A DNA stretch of 64,000 nt. Origin: Spisula solida (taxonomy: Eukaryota; Mollusca; Bivalvia; Venerida; Mactridae). The stretch lies in the NCBI GenBank assembly GCA_947247005.1, contig OX365956.1:1061501-1125500 (forward strand). The letters are read 5' to 3'. Below are positions 50,186-62,063 of the stretch, one piece after another. Numbering within the stretch: position 1 is the stretch's first letter; each line of letters begins with the position of its first letter. Position numbers and translations under genes: made by a program. The notes below the pieces were generated by a model that searched no databases, was not told the origin of the DNA, and saw nothing but the letters and a program-made list of their open reading frames with translations.

Positions 50186-50683
50186 ATGTTTACTTTTGTT
50201 TCAGTAAACATTTAAAGCAAAACTATGATTTTATCACCAAACTTTGATGAACAAGTCAACAAAATGTGCGAATGTTCCGCGAACAAAAATGTCCGTAACT
50301 TTTTATTTCTGATCGGAAACATGTCATGTTAGGATTCATTTTCTTAATTAGATCATTTCCTACACAATGAGTCAAGTTTTTATGTAAAATTCTAAAAAAA
50401 AGTTTTTTTCACATTTTTTGAGATTTTGATGAAATTGAGAAAATTTGATAATTGATTGTGAAGCTTCATAAATGATTTTTATTGTAACTTCTATTCAAGT
50501 TGATGTTGTACAATTTTAACAGAATTATGATGAAAATATTGTTTAATTGATGTAAAAAGACATTTTCACCCAAAAATTGTAAAAAATAACTTTTTTTAGA
50601 TTTTTGCATCAAAACCTACATCAACTTGTAGGCAATGATCTCATCAAGAAAATGAATACTTACTTGACATGTTTCCATTCATG

Positions 50684-50689
50684 AATAAA
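50684..50689 (+). promoter_or_regulatory. Candidate polyadenylation signal AATAAA
   Basis: An AATAAA about 500 bp after the stop codon of the HEPN-NACHT gene, in an AT-rich 3' flank. It is the clearest such signal found there. Position fits a 3' UTR end; there is no transcript evidence. Confidence 0.35.
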
Positions 50690-51094
50690 AAAGTTATTCA
50701 TATTTTAGTGAACTGTTGATGCCTACATTCACAGAGTTTGTTGATAGAATCAAAGTAGTTTCTGGCAGAGGGAGCTTATATCACTGTTAACATGTGTATT
50801 AGCCTGACCATGGTTCATAGTCTTGACCCTTTGCTTACTGAGCGACTGTGCTATACGGCCGCCTACACAAATTTCTCCCCTTTAATCAAATCCTATACAC
50901 TAGTAATTACAAAAACATTAAGTAAATATTAATTTTGTTCTTGATCAGTCTTGGTGAACTTCACACATTGAAAGAAATTTCTAAAATGTTCTCTTTCAAA
51001 TGTTATCTTTATTAAAAAATGTTCTCAGACATACTTCCTGGATTTATCATTATGTACTATAATACTCTCAACTGGTATCTACGATTTGCATCTC

Positions 51095-51340
51095 GAGGTA
51101 AAGTGTCATGGCGTGGTCATGGTCCTGTGATTAGTTTACTGGATTAGTAACTCCAGCAATCCAGGTTCGATTTCCTGTCGCGGAGGGTTATTCTCTTCCA
51201 TGACAGTTTGACATCTATGTCGATTTTCTTCCACATGTGGAGAAGTTGCTGGTTCCTCGTGGAATGATGAGATTGTACTGGTTTAAGAATACTGGTTAGA
51301 ATACAGTTCATGAAAACTAGTGAGGTGAATCTGCCGCAGT
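51095..51340 (+). repeat. Possible tRNA-derived SINE
   Basis: GTGGTCATGGTCCTGTGATTAG resembles a degenerate A box and AATCCAGGTTCGATTTCC a B box, followed by about 150 bp of non-tRNA text. No poly-A tail or flanking duplication was confirmed. Confidence 0.3.
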
Positions 51341-51442
51341 ATATACAACTGAATGATCATTAAATCTAGTCATGTTTGTTTTTATTCAGCTAAGGCTTTA
51401 AACTTGTTGAAACTAGGTAATCCGGCTGAGACTTTCAGCTTT

Positions 51443-51880
51443 TTTATGCCCCCATATCGATAGATCGGGAGGCATTTAGTGATTCACCTGTTCGTCCGTC
51501 CGTCCCTGGTTAACCCAAAGTGACCGTTTCTTCTAGCCTTATTATGGCTTGCTACAAAGCTTTCATACTTGCATGGGTGTTGTATTTGAACACTCTCCAC
51601 ATGCTTGTATCACCTGACCCCATTTTGACCTTCACAATGACCTATTTTGGACTTTGAATATTAAGCGTCTTATTCTTATTTAACCCAAATTTACCGTTTC
51701 GTCTTACATCTAGTCCATCAAGGCATTACTTTCAAACTTTCCATCATGAGGCCCTTACATTGTCCAAGCCATATAACACTATCCAACATTTTAACAGAAC
51801 TATGTCCCCTGATTGACTTAGCTTTTTTATGGACAAGGCTTCCATGGGGGCATAAGCGTTTATTGAACGCAGTCTTGTTT
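51443..51880 (+). repeat. ATGCCCCC-type element, longer copy
   Basis: Starts TTTTTATGCCCCCATATCGA and ends CATGGGGGCATAAGCG, TTTATTGAACGCAGTCTTGTTT. It has an extra core segment ('acccaaatttaccgtttcg') compared with 22369-22649, and shares that segment with the decayed copy at 60020-60442. Confidence 0.7.
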
Positions 51881-52336
51881 GATTGCTGAAACTAGTTCAT
51901 TTAGCTTTTCGACAGCTGGGATTAGGGCGGATCATTTTCTCGTTCAGGTGTGTGTTGGGCATTGTGCCTTGTATGTTTTGATGTTTTTTGTGCTCGGCTG
52001 GTTAAGTTGGGAATTGTTCCTTTTATGTTTTCTGTGCGCGGCTGATTAAGTTGAGTGCTGCTTTCCGTTTCTGACTTAAGATTATCTTTTTTAGCAAGCA
52101 TCTTTTTATACTTTGGACACGTTTACGGAAATTTGGACTAAACATATTGTGGCTCATCACGCAATTCAAAAACAATTATACCTTGGTAATACAATCATTC
52201 CAAACACATTTGAAGCATTATGATCAACATTTAAGAGTCAGTAACCGCCAATTTCAAGGAAATTTAAACACTTAAACGAATACCAGCTACATGTACAGTT
52301 TGATGTTTTCTATTGCTATATAAATGGGATCTACTA

Positions 52337-52680
52337 AAACCCGTGACGATACAAAATCCGTGACGTTTTAAAATATAAGAAAGGCCTAAAACCCGTGATG
52401 GATTAATGTCCCGTGACAAATATGAAAATCGTCACGGGTTTTGAAATTTCCGTGACGAAACTTTGTTTTACTTGTACTTCTGTATTTGTTGGGAAACAAT
52501 ATGAAAATCGTCACGGGTTTTATACTTTCCGTGACGAAACGTTGTATTTGTGCTGAGACATTATCGTCACGGGTTTTATACTTTTTGTGACTAGAATATG
52601 ACAACATAAACGTAAATTATAATTGATATGTTCCGTGACTATACCGTCACGGGTTTTGCAAATTCCGTGACGAGATTGTG
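52337..52680. repeat. Cluster of CCGTGACG / CGTCACGG motifs
   Basis: About 13 copies of CCGTGACG or its complement (a few degenerate) in 340 bp. Many are arranged as CGTCACGGGTTTT, then about 8 bp, then TTCCGTGACGA. It resembles the subterminal repeat region of a DNA transposon or a regulatory-site cluster. No coding frame. Confidence 0.6.
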
Positions 52681-52770
52681 AGGAACTTGGAAAGTTATAA
52701 CATAAAACTATTTTTTTATAATAAATGTGTTTTATTAAGAATTAGATTGGTAATCATTTATTATTTTATA

Positions 52771-52944
52771 CAACGCATTTCCTCTTTCTTTTAACAGTCA
52801 GACATTTTTTACAAAACCAGGGTATATTACCGTCTGGCACTTCTGTTTCGACCTAGCCTTCACAATTTGGATGGTACCAGATTTTGCATTTCGAACAAAT
52901 TACATATTGTCCGTCTTCTGGCATTTGGCAACTGCAAAATACCT
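52771..52944 (-). pseudogene. PHD-finger end of a C48 peptidase-PHD gene, cut off by a transposon
   Basis: On the minus strand, from the TTAA at 52945 down to a stop near 52771, the frame reads VFCSCQMPEDGQYVICSKC, then WYHPNC, then PWFCKKC: the Cys4-His-Cys3 spacing of a PHD finger. An in-frame TAG (52853-52855) interrupts it after CEG. The rest of the gene lies at 57441-57776 beyond the inserted element; the frame is continuous if the element and one TTAA are removed. Fused C48-PHD proteins are common, often multicopy, in invertebrate genomes. With a stop, a frameshift and an insertion this copy is dead. Confidence 0.7.
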
Positions 52945-52948
52945 TTAA

Positions 52949-55900
52949 AGGGAAAGGCAAGGCTAATAACAAGTTGGTTTTATTTTAAACTAGCGTTCAT
53001 TTGAAACACATGGGCGAAAACAGAATGAAAATCAGACAATTATTAATGGAGCTATCGCTTTTTGAAACCCCCGTTTTGCGTCTTTTCAGCTAGTACATGT
53101 AAGTCGCCATGTTGGAAGTTATCCCACAATAACGGTCACTCTAACTCTACTACAATAGTCATACGCAGTGATCTCCCTTACCGATACGCTACATTTTCAA
53201 TATCGTGACGCGTAATTTATGCGGTAACATTTCGGATTATGTAAACATTTTAATTAATGTTTATATATGATGAATTGCGCATAATTTCTGAGTTAACAAT
53301 AGTAAAGTGTACGCAACAACGCATGTTAATTAACATGCGTGACGCAACATAAAAAATGATAAATCATACGGCCAGAAAAAGATTATTTAGCTCGAATAGA
53401 ATATGCCGAATGATCGACTTGAAATCCGTTATGTTCGTCGTTTTCAGCGGAAATTAGTTGTTTACACATTCTAATTTGTGTAGAGGCCATCATCCGACAA
53501 CTTATGTAACTGCCCGTAAGGAAAGTCAGCGGGTGTTCTAGTATGACACTGGTTGAGGTTAACGGACTATCTTCATCGGGGCTATATACATTCCAAACTG
53601 TATGTCACCACGCATGTTAATTAATTTAATTAACATGCGTGATGTCACGCTGTTTTACGGCGGACAAAAAAGAAAGTTAAAACAATTACACAGCGAGAGG
53701 TCCCGTTAAAATCGATTAGATCAGCGACTCTATATTGATAGAGATTAGGATGATAATCTACGACATCTACGAATCTATAAGGCCACTTTTTCATTTTCTT
53801 GTTTACAAGAATCTTTTGGAAAAATATTCACCGACCGGTCAAAAACAAAATAACTCTTTCCATCACCATGGAGTTAATATACAAATCCGGGATAGAACAG
53901 TATTTATAGAACAGGTCTTTCCCACACTAACAAATTTCGGTGCGTATTTCATCCTAAAGCCCAAACCTTGGTATTTAATACTACATTGTATTTATGATTT
54001 ATATACACCACTTTACTTACTAAAAGATTCGCGACAGAAGCAGAAACTCGTTTGAACGATCCATAGCAACGACGTTACGTACACGTCCGGCCATAGCAAC
54101 GTATACGGCAGTCTACGTGCGTAATCGTACGAGCGAGAAAATCGTGAAGTATTTATACAACGCGTGCAGGTTATGGAGAAATTATGAAAACATACTATAC
54201 GTAGATCTATATGGTCAACAAATAGCGAGATAAAGGTGTTAAAAAACATCGCAACTTTAAAATACCACGCCCTTACTGTTATTCCGATCAAAAACAGTCG
54301 TACCAACATTGCAACTTCAGAAGTCGCCGACAATAGTAGATCACAGAAATGCCGCCGCTAAATATCAGACGCTGCCGACGTATGTCGGGCAATCAAAGGA
54401 AACTGTTGAAGAACCGACATCAAATATATCGTAGCTGAACTTTATGCACTTAGGAATTTTGACTGAATTTCACGTACACATTGACACGTCGTTGCTTATT
54501 TATTTGACTTCACGCTACATACGTGTTTTTTAATCGGTGCTATTGGAATAATGTATGATGGGTCTATTTAATTGATAAAATATATAACCTGTTACGTAAC
54601 AATAGTGGACTAATAGTTTCTCAAGAAGGTAATTCAATTTGTCCTTTCTTAGCAAAACATGTAAATTAGAAATCAACATTCTACAGTATATTATTTGTAA
54701 TTAAAATCTGTTTTAAAGGATTCATGTGACAAGGTATACGCTTTGCCAGAGCGATATGAGGGGCGTATCCAGAGGAGGCCCAACTGGGTGGCTGGGAAGG
54801 GGTGGGCACGGGAGAGGCGTCCCCTCCCGGGAAGATTTTTTCGAGTTTTGACTAAACATGGCGCAATTTCCTGCACTTTTACCTTTGAAACAATACCTAA
54901 ACTAATTTAAGTAGTGCTACTAATTAATGTCCGTTCCAGTCGAAGGTTTTTCGAGATTTGACTAATCATATATACGGAAAGTTCGCGTCATTAAGATCCA
55001 GTATCGAAATGATCAAACGTAAGACAAATATATAAGTCTTCAATCAAATAATCATGATAATCCATTCACGAGATCAAACAAGCGCTGGATGTAATAAAGA
55101 TGTCGATTTGTCTCAAATTCTGGGACATTCTTCCGAGCTCAATTCAAGGTCGTCAGTTCGACCGAGTAATACTCACGTAGCCCCGCGCGATGTCTGAACG
55201 ATGCCATTTACAAAGAATTTTACGATCTGCTATAAAAAGCTTGCATCCTGGAAAACTATTATGAATAAAATAAAATCTACGCACAAAATACACAAACTTA
55301 TGCACACAGAGAACTAAATTAAATTGCATGTACATTTCGGTCGCATTTTTGATGTCATCCGTCTATTTACGGAAAATCTAGTCAAGTTTTTCGAAAATGA
55401 GGTGACCTAATTCACGTAAGGGTATGATTGGTAGGCCTCAATTTCGAAACATTTCCAATACAACAACTGCAGTTTAATAGAGGTAGCTAAATGATTTGGT
55501 CATCATTTTTACATAGAGAATTTTCGATCTTTTGACGAATCGTGCCATCGGCAAAAATGAAAAGGTGAAATTCGATTTTTATTTTTTTTCCACTTTCGTA
55601 AAAAATTAAACCAAAAATAAATAAATGTGTATTTTTGTACTATACTGTTTCGATGTCGCTATTGCGCGCAGTCGCAATATAGGCACAACCTAAGATCACA
55701 CAAATCCAGTCTTGTTATTTGTCATTCCAATTGATATGTTGGATACCAGTTACAGTTTATTAGCTATCGGCAAAACATTTGCCTTTGGCCATTTACAAAG
55801 ACATGCTAAATCATGGCAGTTGGTACATATTTTTTCTTTATGATCTTAATTGGTCTATTGTGCAATAAACAACCTTTAATTTTCTGATGTTTAAAGAATA

Positions 55901-57436
55901 AATTGCATTTATGAACTCTGAAGCCAAGGTGTGACAATCAAATTACTATAGTAATTGCATAATTATGTACCACAGCATAATGGCTATAGATCAAACAGGT
56001 GTATTCTGTGCATTTTACCAAAACTATTTCTATATCATAACCATGGATGACACTGACCTACAACCATACAATTTTGACCCTGAATACACGGAAGAGGAGT
56101 TACACGAGTTGAACAACAGACAACTAGACAGTTCACGTTCCAGTATAGCTAGTCAACGGGTTATAGCACGGAGAATTTGACACGATCCTGACCTTTATGC
56201 ATGAATATATTTAGGGTTCTTGCGTTGAATATAAATTTCCGCGAGCAAATCGTGCAAAATCGGTCCTTTAGATTTGTGTTGATATTACACATCGAGCGCC
56301 TTCGTGATACTTCCCGCTTATGAAAATACTCAACCGGGAAATAAACAAGCTGTGAAATTATGCTAAATAAGTTGAGAGTCAAATTCTCTTCACTATACAT
56401 TGGTAAATAAAGGTTAGTTAGATCTGGTGATTTAATAGCGCGCGTTCATTTCCCCGCAAGATCCTGCGAAAAAAATATGCGTTAATTAAACTTCGAAGTA
56501 TAAAAATGAATTTATCATTACTGTAACTTATGTTAAACATTTCTGTGGAAATTGGCAAGTGCCCTCTAAGTTTTGTACTTGACTTGATCAAATTCACGGA
56601 CAATCTGTGATCTAATTCATAAATGCCAATTAGCTATTCACACGTTGCTTATGCGTGAACGTGATATACGACCTCATTGGTTGATAACCGTTGTAGATGA
56701 CGAGCCCCGCCTCCGATGTTATTAATTTAAGAGTGTCTTATGGGTGATTGACGTATCCGATTATTATACAACATGTCACGTTGTTTATTACTCGTTTGAC
56801 CCAATTTTTTACACACATAAGAAATTAAAAAGGGCAGGGCCGCTTTGACATCAAAGGGCACAGCAGGGCGTAGGAAAAGGGCAGCAGGGCATTGCACCCT
56901 GCTATTAACGTCTAGCTGGGGCACTGTCAGACATGTCAAGATGCAGTCCCACGAATTTATCCGCACAAGTTTGTTAATGTCGATTTGTGTAATCGCCGCA
57001 CAACAATGTTTAACCAAATATAATACGATGTGACAATAAATATGACAACGATGTTTAAACAAAATAATTGCAATATCACGCCTCGTTTGGCTACATGAAG
57101 TTAAAATTATCCCTTTTTTAATTAATTCCGCGTAAAACGGCAGCCATTACTTTTCTGCAAATTTCCCCGAGTGCAATGCGCGTCCGTCTTTGAACGTACG
57201 GTGAACGGGTTTTATTCACGACTGATTACGACGAACGATAACTCGATGCTCTTAAGAGTTGTCGTTATTGTGGGATAACTTACAAATGGCGATCTCCATG
57301 TGCATCACAAAACATTGATTTCAAAATGCCCTAGCTCCATTAATAATCGTCTGATTTTCATTCTGTTTTCGCCCATGTGTTTCAAATGAACGCTAGTTTA
57401 AAATAAAACCAATTTGTTATTAGCCTTGCCTTTCCT
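52949..57436. mobile_element. 4488-bp TTAA-flanked, Kolobok-type element
   Basis: TTAA occurs at 52945-52948 and 57437-57440. The ends read AGGGAAAGGCAAGGCTAATA at the left and AGGAAAGGCAAGGCTAATA (complement) at the right. The inverted repeats run about 190 bp with good identity, including 'aactagcgttcatttgaaac' and 'gttatcccacaataacg'. TTAA duplications with AGG-starting termini are the Kolobok pattern (piggyBac starts CCC). No transposase was found inside. The interior holds a module shared with the hAT-like element (about 53780-55606), two perfect or near-perfect palindromes (53319-53340, 53609-53641) and a small frame at 56043-56180. Confidence 0.75.
56043..56180 (+). CDS. Small acidic frame inside the TTAA element
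   Basis: Starts MDDTDLQPYNFDPEYTEEEL and ends QRVIARRI with a stop. The PYxFxP-Y-x-E-E pattern recalls the N-terminus of multicopy invertebrate proteins often labelled P2X7-like. That is only a resemblance from memory. No second exon with the expected Cys-rich part was found. Likely a fragment carried by the transposon. Confidence 0.25.
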   Translation: MDDTDLQPYNFDPEYTEEELHELNNRQLDSSRSSIASQRVIARRI

Positions 57437-57776
57437 TTAAGTGCGCAGAATACCTGATCCCATCGATAGACTCTGGCGTTCTTGTTCTTGCCGGAAACAG
57501 AGACATCTGGTTGTGCTCAAGACAGTGGATTAGGTGCCCACGCAATAATTCGGGGTCGTATTCTTGACTATTAGGGTCAATTCCAAATGCCTCTGACACC
57601 GCATTGGCAAAAGCGTATAACCCGCAGTCATCACTATTTTTTTGAAAGCCACAATCCATAAACTTTAGATGAATCTTGTCATTTTTTTTTCGGTGGACCA
57701 TCTCGAAGTAATTTACAAACTACCTGCTGTGTCGAAAAGCTCATGCTTGTAAAGGCTGAATCATAAATTTTGATCT
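57420..57776 (-). pseudogene. C48 (Ulp1-like) peptidase relic, truncated by the TTAA element
   Basis: Minus strand. After a possible acceptor (ACATCAG at about 57776) the frame reads EIKIYDSAFTSMSFSTQQ, then VVCKLLRDGPPK. It shifts frame at a run of nine T/A (57682-57690) and resumes DKIHLKFMDCGFQKN, SDDCGLYAFANA. Q-K-N-S-D-D-C-G carries the oxyanion Gln and catalytic Cys of C48 peptidases. The frame enters the transposon at TTAA (57437-57440) and stops in it. Earlier exons with the catalytic His and Asp are not seen. The homopolymer frameshift could also be a sequencing error. Confidence 0.7.
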
Positions 57777-58054
57777 CTGATGTTGTTTTTAGTTTAAAGG
57801 TGCATTAGATTTAAAAATCACCATAAAGAAGGCCAAAAACTATATTTGCATTTATTAAAATGCATTACTATTTGGCAGTTGACACTATGTTTTCATCCAG
57901 AAGTGATGGCATAGTTAAAATACAAATAAAATAAAAATCGAATTTATTTTATGACCACGGGGGTCATAAAATATTTAAATTGCGCGCGAAACCGATCCGG
58001 AGATTTCCGTAAGTCGTCGTGAATCACGTGACTTCGTTTTCATATTCAAACATA

Positions 58055-58266
58055 ATGGCAGACGAAGATACTGCTGCTCGTAAACGTTCTGGCCGTGGTC
58101 GGCCAAGTTTGCCAGAGTCAGAGAAGAAAAGAAGGAAAGCGCATCGTCGTTCGTCTCTCAAGAGGACTATGATTACTCTTGGGAGCGAATATGATAGATG
58201 GCAGAGGATTAAGGCCGATAAGAGCTTGAAATCTGATCGAGAAGTGGCGACTTTTTTGATCGACAG
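58055..58266 (+). CDS. Exon 1: basic DNA-binding-like N-terminus
   Basis: ATG at 58055 is the first in-frame ATG. It starts MADEDTAARKRSGRGRPSLP and has a dense K/R block (SEKKRRKAHRRSSLKR), then SEYDRWQRIKADKSLKSD and REVATFLID. GRGRPSLP is an AT-hook-like GRP core. The block 'x-E-x-x-R-W-x-x-L/I-K...' with a following V-A-x-x-L-L/I recurs at the N-terminus of multicopy bivalve proteins as I remember them. The donor GTAATA leaves AG for the next codon. Confidence 0.7.
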
Positions 58267-58825
58267 GTAATAAAATTATAAATGGATTCTTTGTGTATTG
58301 ACGTTTGTAATTATGGCATCAAAGTTCGTGTATTTATTGAACAATATGCTTTTCTGTTAGACTATTATAACTAACACGTTTGTACCGACGATTACCAACG
58401 TAGCGTGATGCTGTAATTGTCACCAGTTTTCGCGACTTTGTCACTTGTTTCGCGATTGAATTTCTAGTTTGTTATACATTTTGGCTATTTTATCTTTCAT
58501 TTATCTTGTTGGATTGTCAAATGATGTGGCAAAGATAATTACACCAACAAGACAGTATGTTGTGTGCAAGACCTGCATTCCTAGCTCAAATATCAAGGCC
58601 ATAAATGCCAATGGCATAATCAACCATCAAAATACATGTAATGATGTATACTATAACATGGTCTGGATACTTGATGAACTCATGATGTAGGGGCCTGGCA
58701 TACATGTATAGCTGTTCCTGTTATAACTTTTTCACTTGTCAATAACTCAGCACGATGTATATATAAAGTGCAATTTACAAAATTGGAGCAAATTCTGCAG
58801 TCTATACAGATATAATTGATTTCAG

Positions 58826-59017
58826 TTACAAACATGGTTTAGACCAGCCTGGACCATCTACTGCTGGACCGTCCATTGTGGCAACACCTGTAGCTTTACC
58901 GGATCAACTGAGACTGCCATGGATTGACAGGCTAACTTCAACTCCGGCACCACAGAAAGTTGGTCATGTTCGAACACCGTCCGTGTCTGGAGTCTCGGAG
59001 CAAGACTCGAGTGAAAG
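58826..59017 (+). CDS. Exon 2: proline/serine-rich linker
   Basis: Acceptor TGATTTCAG, donor GTACAT. Starts YKHGLDQPGPSTAGPS after the junction Ser and ends SVSGVSEQDSSER. Low complexity; no domain. Phase 2 on both sides. Confidence 0.65.
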
Positions 59018-59759
59018 GTACATTCAATCTTAATTGTTATCGAGCTATGCTCAGTTTCACTTTCAAGGGGTCCTACTATTCTGCCAGAATCTGGAATAAT
59101 CTGGAAATCCAGATTTGCTGAACTGCAAAGAAGGAACTTTTCTGCATAAAATGAAAGTTATTGGATGAAAAAAATAACAATTTTTGTCTTAGTTATGGTC
59201 ATTAGAAATTTTATTTGTTAAATTCTCAAAGAAAATATATGATTATGAAACCGAGATTTTTACTTTTGTGAAGGGATGTGTGCTACTGGCACTCGAAACA
59301 GACTTGCATCAAATTTTCAGGATCGTGCATTATACTTCAGTGTCTGTACACCATCACACATGCCATTGTCAATTAGCATTGAAAATACAATAATTATGTT
59401 GGACTACATATTTTCATCATGACTCGTTTAGACAATTTACCATCTGGCATCTTTTTACAGTTTATATAATAGATACATTTGTAGGAACCCTAATCTGAAG
59501 AGCATTAAATTAAGTTATAGTTTGTGCCTTGGTATGATTAATACCCATACTATACAGTATACAGCACCATCGCCTAGCACTGGAAAGTATGAGCTCATTA
59601 CATCTACTGGTTTACTCCAAACGATCAATGGTGATCATGACTGGGAGACCACTCAGCCAACAACACATTCATTGATTGTCATGGATCTTTCTGCATAATT
59701 TTGAAACAATAAAATTTGAACAGTCATTAATAATGATTAATTGTATTTGATCTTTGTAG

Positions 59760-59819
59760 GGAAATAGAAGTCATGTCGGGAGTTGAAGAAATTCAGTCGG
59801 ACGTAGACATTCTAGAAAG
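59760..59819 (+). CDS. Exon 3: 60-nt acidic microexon
   Basis: Acceptor CTTTGTAG, donor GTTTGT. Encodes EIEVMSGVEEIQSDVDILE. Phase 2 in and out, so it can be skipped without a frameshift. Confidence 0.55.
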
Positions 59820-60019
59820 GTTTGTATTAAAATAGTTTTCTGCTTTTTTTCATATTGCTCATATGAAAGCGTGTGATGTGTAAAAGTGAATGGTGGCGAA
59901 GTGCTTGCTTCATTCCCTTTATTAAAAACTAATAAAATCTTACTATTCTATGACATTGAATTCAAACTGTTTAACAGATCAATTGTCAACAAATACCACA
60001 TTTTTCTGTGCCCATGAAA

Positions 60020-60442
60020 GTTTTTATAGACCTTCACCTTGACCTAATTTTGGACTTAGACTTATTGAAAGGCCAAACTCTTGGTTGGCCCAAATATACC
60101 GTTTCTTCTAGCGTTATTATGGCTTGCTACAAAGTTTCCAATGATGTTGTATATATACACTCTCCACACACCAGTATCATTTGACCTTCTCCATGACCTA
60201 ATTTGGGATTTAGATTTATTAAGCGTCTAATTCTTGATTAACCCATATTGACAGCTTCGTCTTGCATCATGTCCATCATGGCACAGTTTCGTCTTAAATT
60301 ATGTCCATCATGGCATTGCCTTCAAACTTGGCATACTTTTTTACCATTTTAACAGAATTATGACCCCTGTTTGACTTATCTTTTTTATGGACAAGACTTC
60401 CATAGGGCATTAACGTTTAATTTTATTGAACTCAGTCTTGTT
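60020..60442 (+). repeat. Decayed ATGCCCCC-type element in an intron
   Basis: Contains CCTTCACCTTGACCTAATTT, 'atggcttgctacaaag' and the 3' end 'ttattgaactcagtcttgttt'. The 5' end is lost. It sits between exons 3 and 4 of the Kolobok-like gene, so that gene has been stable long enough to collect and decay insertions. Confidence 0.6.
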
Positions 60443-60526
60443 TATATATGGGACGCTATAATGTATAGCATGTAAAGAAATCTGAAAGGTTTTTATGTTA
60501 ATACATGTGATGGTTTTGTGTTTCAG

Positions 60527-60595
60527 CAAGCCAGTGATCAGTCGTAGGCCATCAGTGACGAAGCAGCTTTCTTCATCATTTATTGACCCATTTGA
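60527..60595 (+). CDS. Exon 4: 69-nt exon
   Basis: Acceptor TGTTTCAG, donor GTAAGA. Encodes KPVISRRPSVTKQLSSSF, then IDPF. Phase 2 in and out. Confidence 0.55.
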
Positions 60596-61019
60596 GTAAG
60601 ATATTGAAATTTTTAATCAGTAGTGATTATTATGGACCCATTTAAATGAATAACCTGATTTAATTACATCCTCACAAAACCAGGCCTGGGTATATATAGG
60701 AGTGAGCTGGGCAGTCTGTGAATTGGTCTGCCGTTCAGTACTATTCAAGAAAAACTGGTCAGGTGAATTGGTCACCTTATATTTATTATACCTGAAACAT
60801 TATTTAACCGGAATGAACAAACAGACATTGCAGATGCATGTCGACACATCTGATGCTATGTCGCGGATCAAACCTGACTTTATATCTAATTGCCGGTATT
60901 TATTAGCATGTTCTCATTGTTCTGATTAAGGTAAACATTCTGTGTTAATTTGTAGTATAAGGACATACGTTATGATATGGAGTATAGGGTTAAAGTTCAT
61001 AAAGTATACTTTTTTTCAG

Positions 61020-61112
61020 TGTTTCCATTCAAATATCACGGTTTGAGGTAGAAGATGAAACTGACTATGACGATCCTGATTATGAACCTAGTTACGAAAT
61101 TTGTCCTTTATT
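61020..61112 (+). CDS. Exon 5: acidic exon
   Basis: Acceptor TTTTTTTCAG, donor GTAAGT. Encodes VSIQISRFEVEDETDYDD, then PDYEPSYEICP. Phase 2 in and out, like exons 3 and 4; such cassettes could be alternatively spliced. Confidence 0.6.
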
Positions 61113-61774
61113 GTAAGTACTTGACACAAGTTGTATTTTTGATACTAGCAGTGATTGTAAATCAGGTGCCCTACAATCTATAAATGATTATCCAGAAATT
61201 ATTGGATAAAAAATATATTGATTAATTTGCTTATTTTATAAGCTCAATTCTAACAATAGAATACTAGTAATGTTTGAAACAGAATTGTAATGAAAGGATG
61301 TGTGCTTATTGCACCCAACGCAGAGTCTTGACTTATTTCAGGATTATTTCATTGTACCTTAAGTAGTAAAATGGGTCTGTAGAACACTTGGCCTTATGTT
61401 TCTCAATCTTTATAATATTATGGAGGTTGGACAGCAACAGTATACCCTTACGATTTGTGGTCAAGATCACTGTACCGTTTAGCATGAATGATTGAGCCAG
61501 GACTATAGAATTGATATTCTAGATGTGATCATTGTGACCAACATAAATAATTGTGACCAACTCTTGAACTGTGGATGGACTGATGAGTGACGAAGACCGA
61601 TTACAAAAGCCAATCTAAACGGATGATTCAATGGACAACTAGTATTTATAAATAGTCTACTATTGGTCAGAAAAAAGTATGGAATAGTCAGGAAATTTAA
61701 ATTCATAAACTATGTGGCAAAACTGAAAAAATGAAAAGGTTTAGGCTTAATAAATATATTTGCTTACCAAACAG

Positions 61775-62063
61775 GGATGATGAAACAGCTGAGGATTTGC
61801 CATTTGAAGAGGCAGAGTTTGGGTTGGAAGTGCCATTGGTAGATGAGGAAGAGGGTGATGAGACGGATGCGGTGGTTGAGGGTGTAGCCCGTGTAAAAAT
61901 GGACAAAGCAGAGCAGGAAGTTGTGCAGGCCACTAAATGTCTGGTGTTCCTGTCACAGCTTAAACAGCTCCTTCATATGAAGACAGACTGCTGCCGAACT
62001 TGTGGTAGTAGAAAGATAAAGATGGCTGAGTCATTCATTGGCTCTGCTGTTTACTTCAAATGG
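61775..62063 (+). CDS. Exon 6: acidic stretch and start of the Cys/His cluster
   Basis: Acceptor ACCAAACAG, donor GTAAGT after Trp. An E/D-rich part (LPFEEAEFGLEVP, VDEEEGDETDAVV) is followed by KCLVFLSQLKQLLHMKTDCC, then RTCGSRK and SFIGSAVYFKW. C-C-x-x-C is the first half of a likely zinc cluster completed in exon 7. Confidence 0.7.

Noticed and set aside
61703..61933. 76-codon minus-strand frame rich in Ser/Thr
   Set aside because: Antisense shadow of the acidic exon 6 of the Kolobok-like gene.
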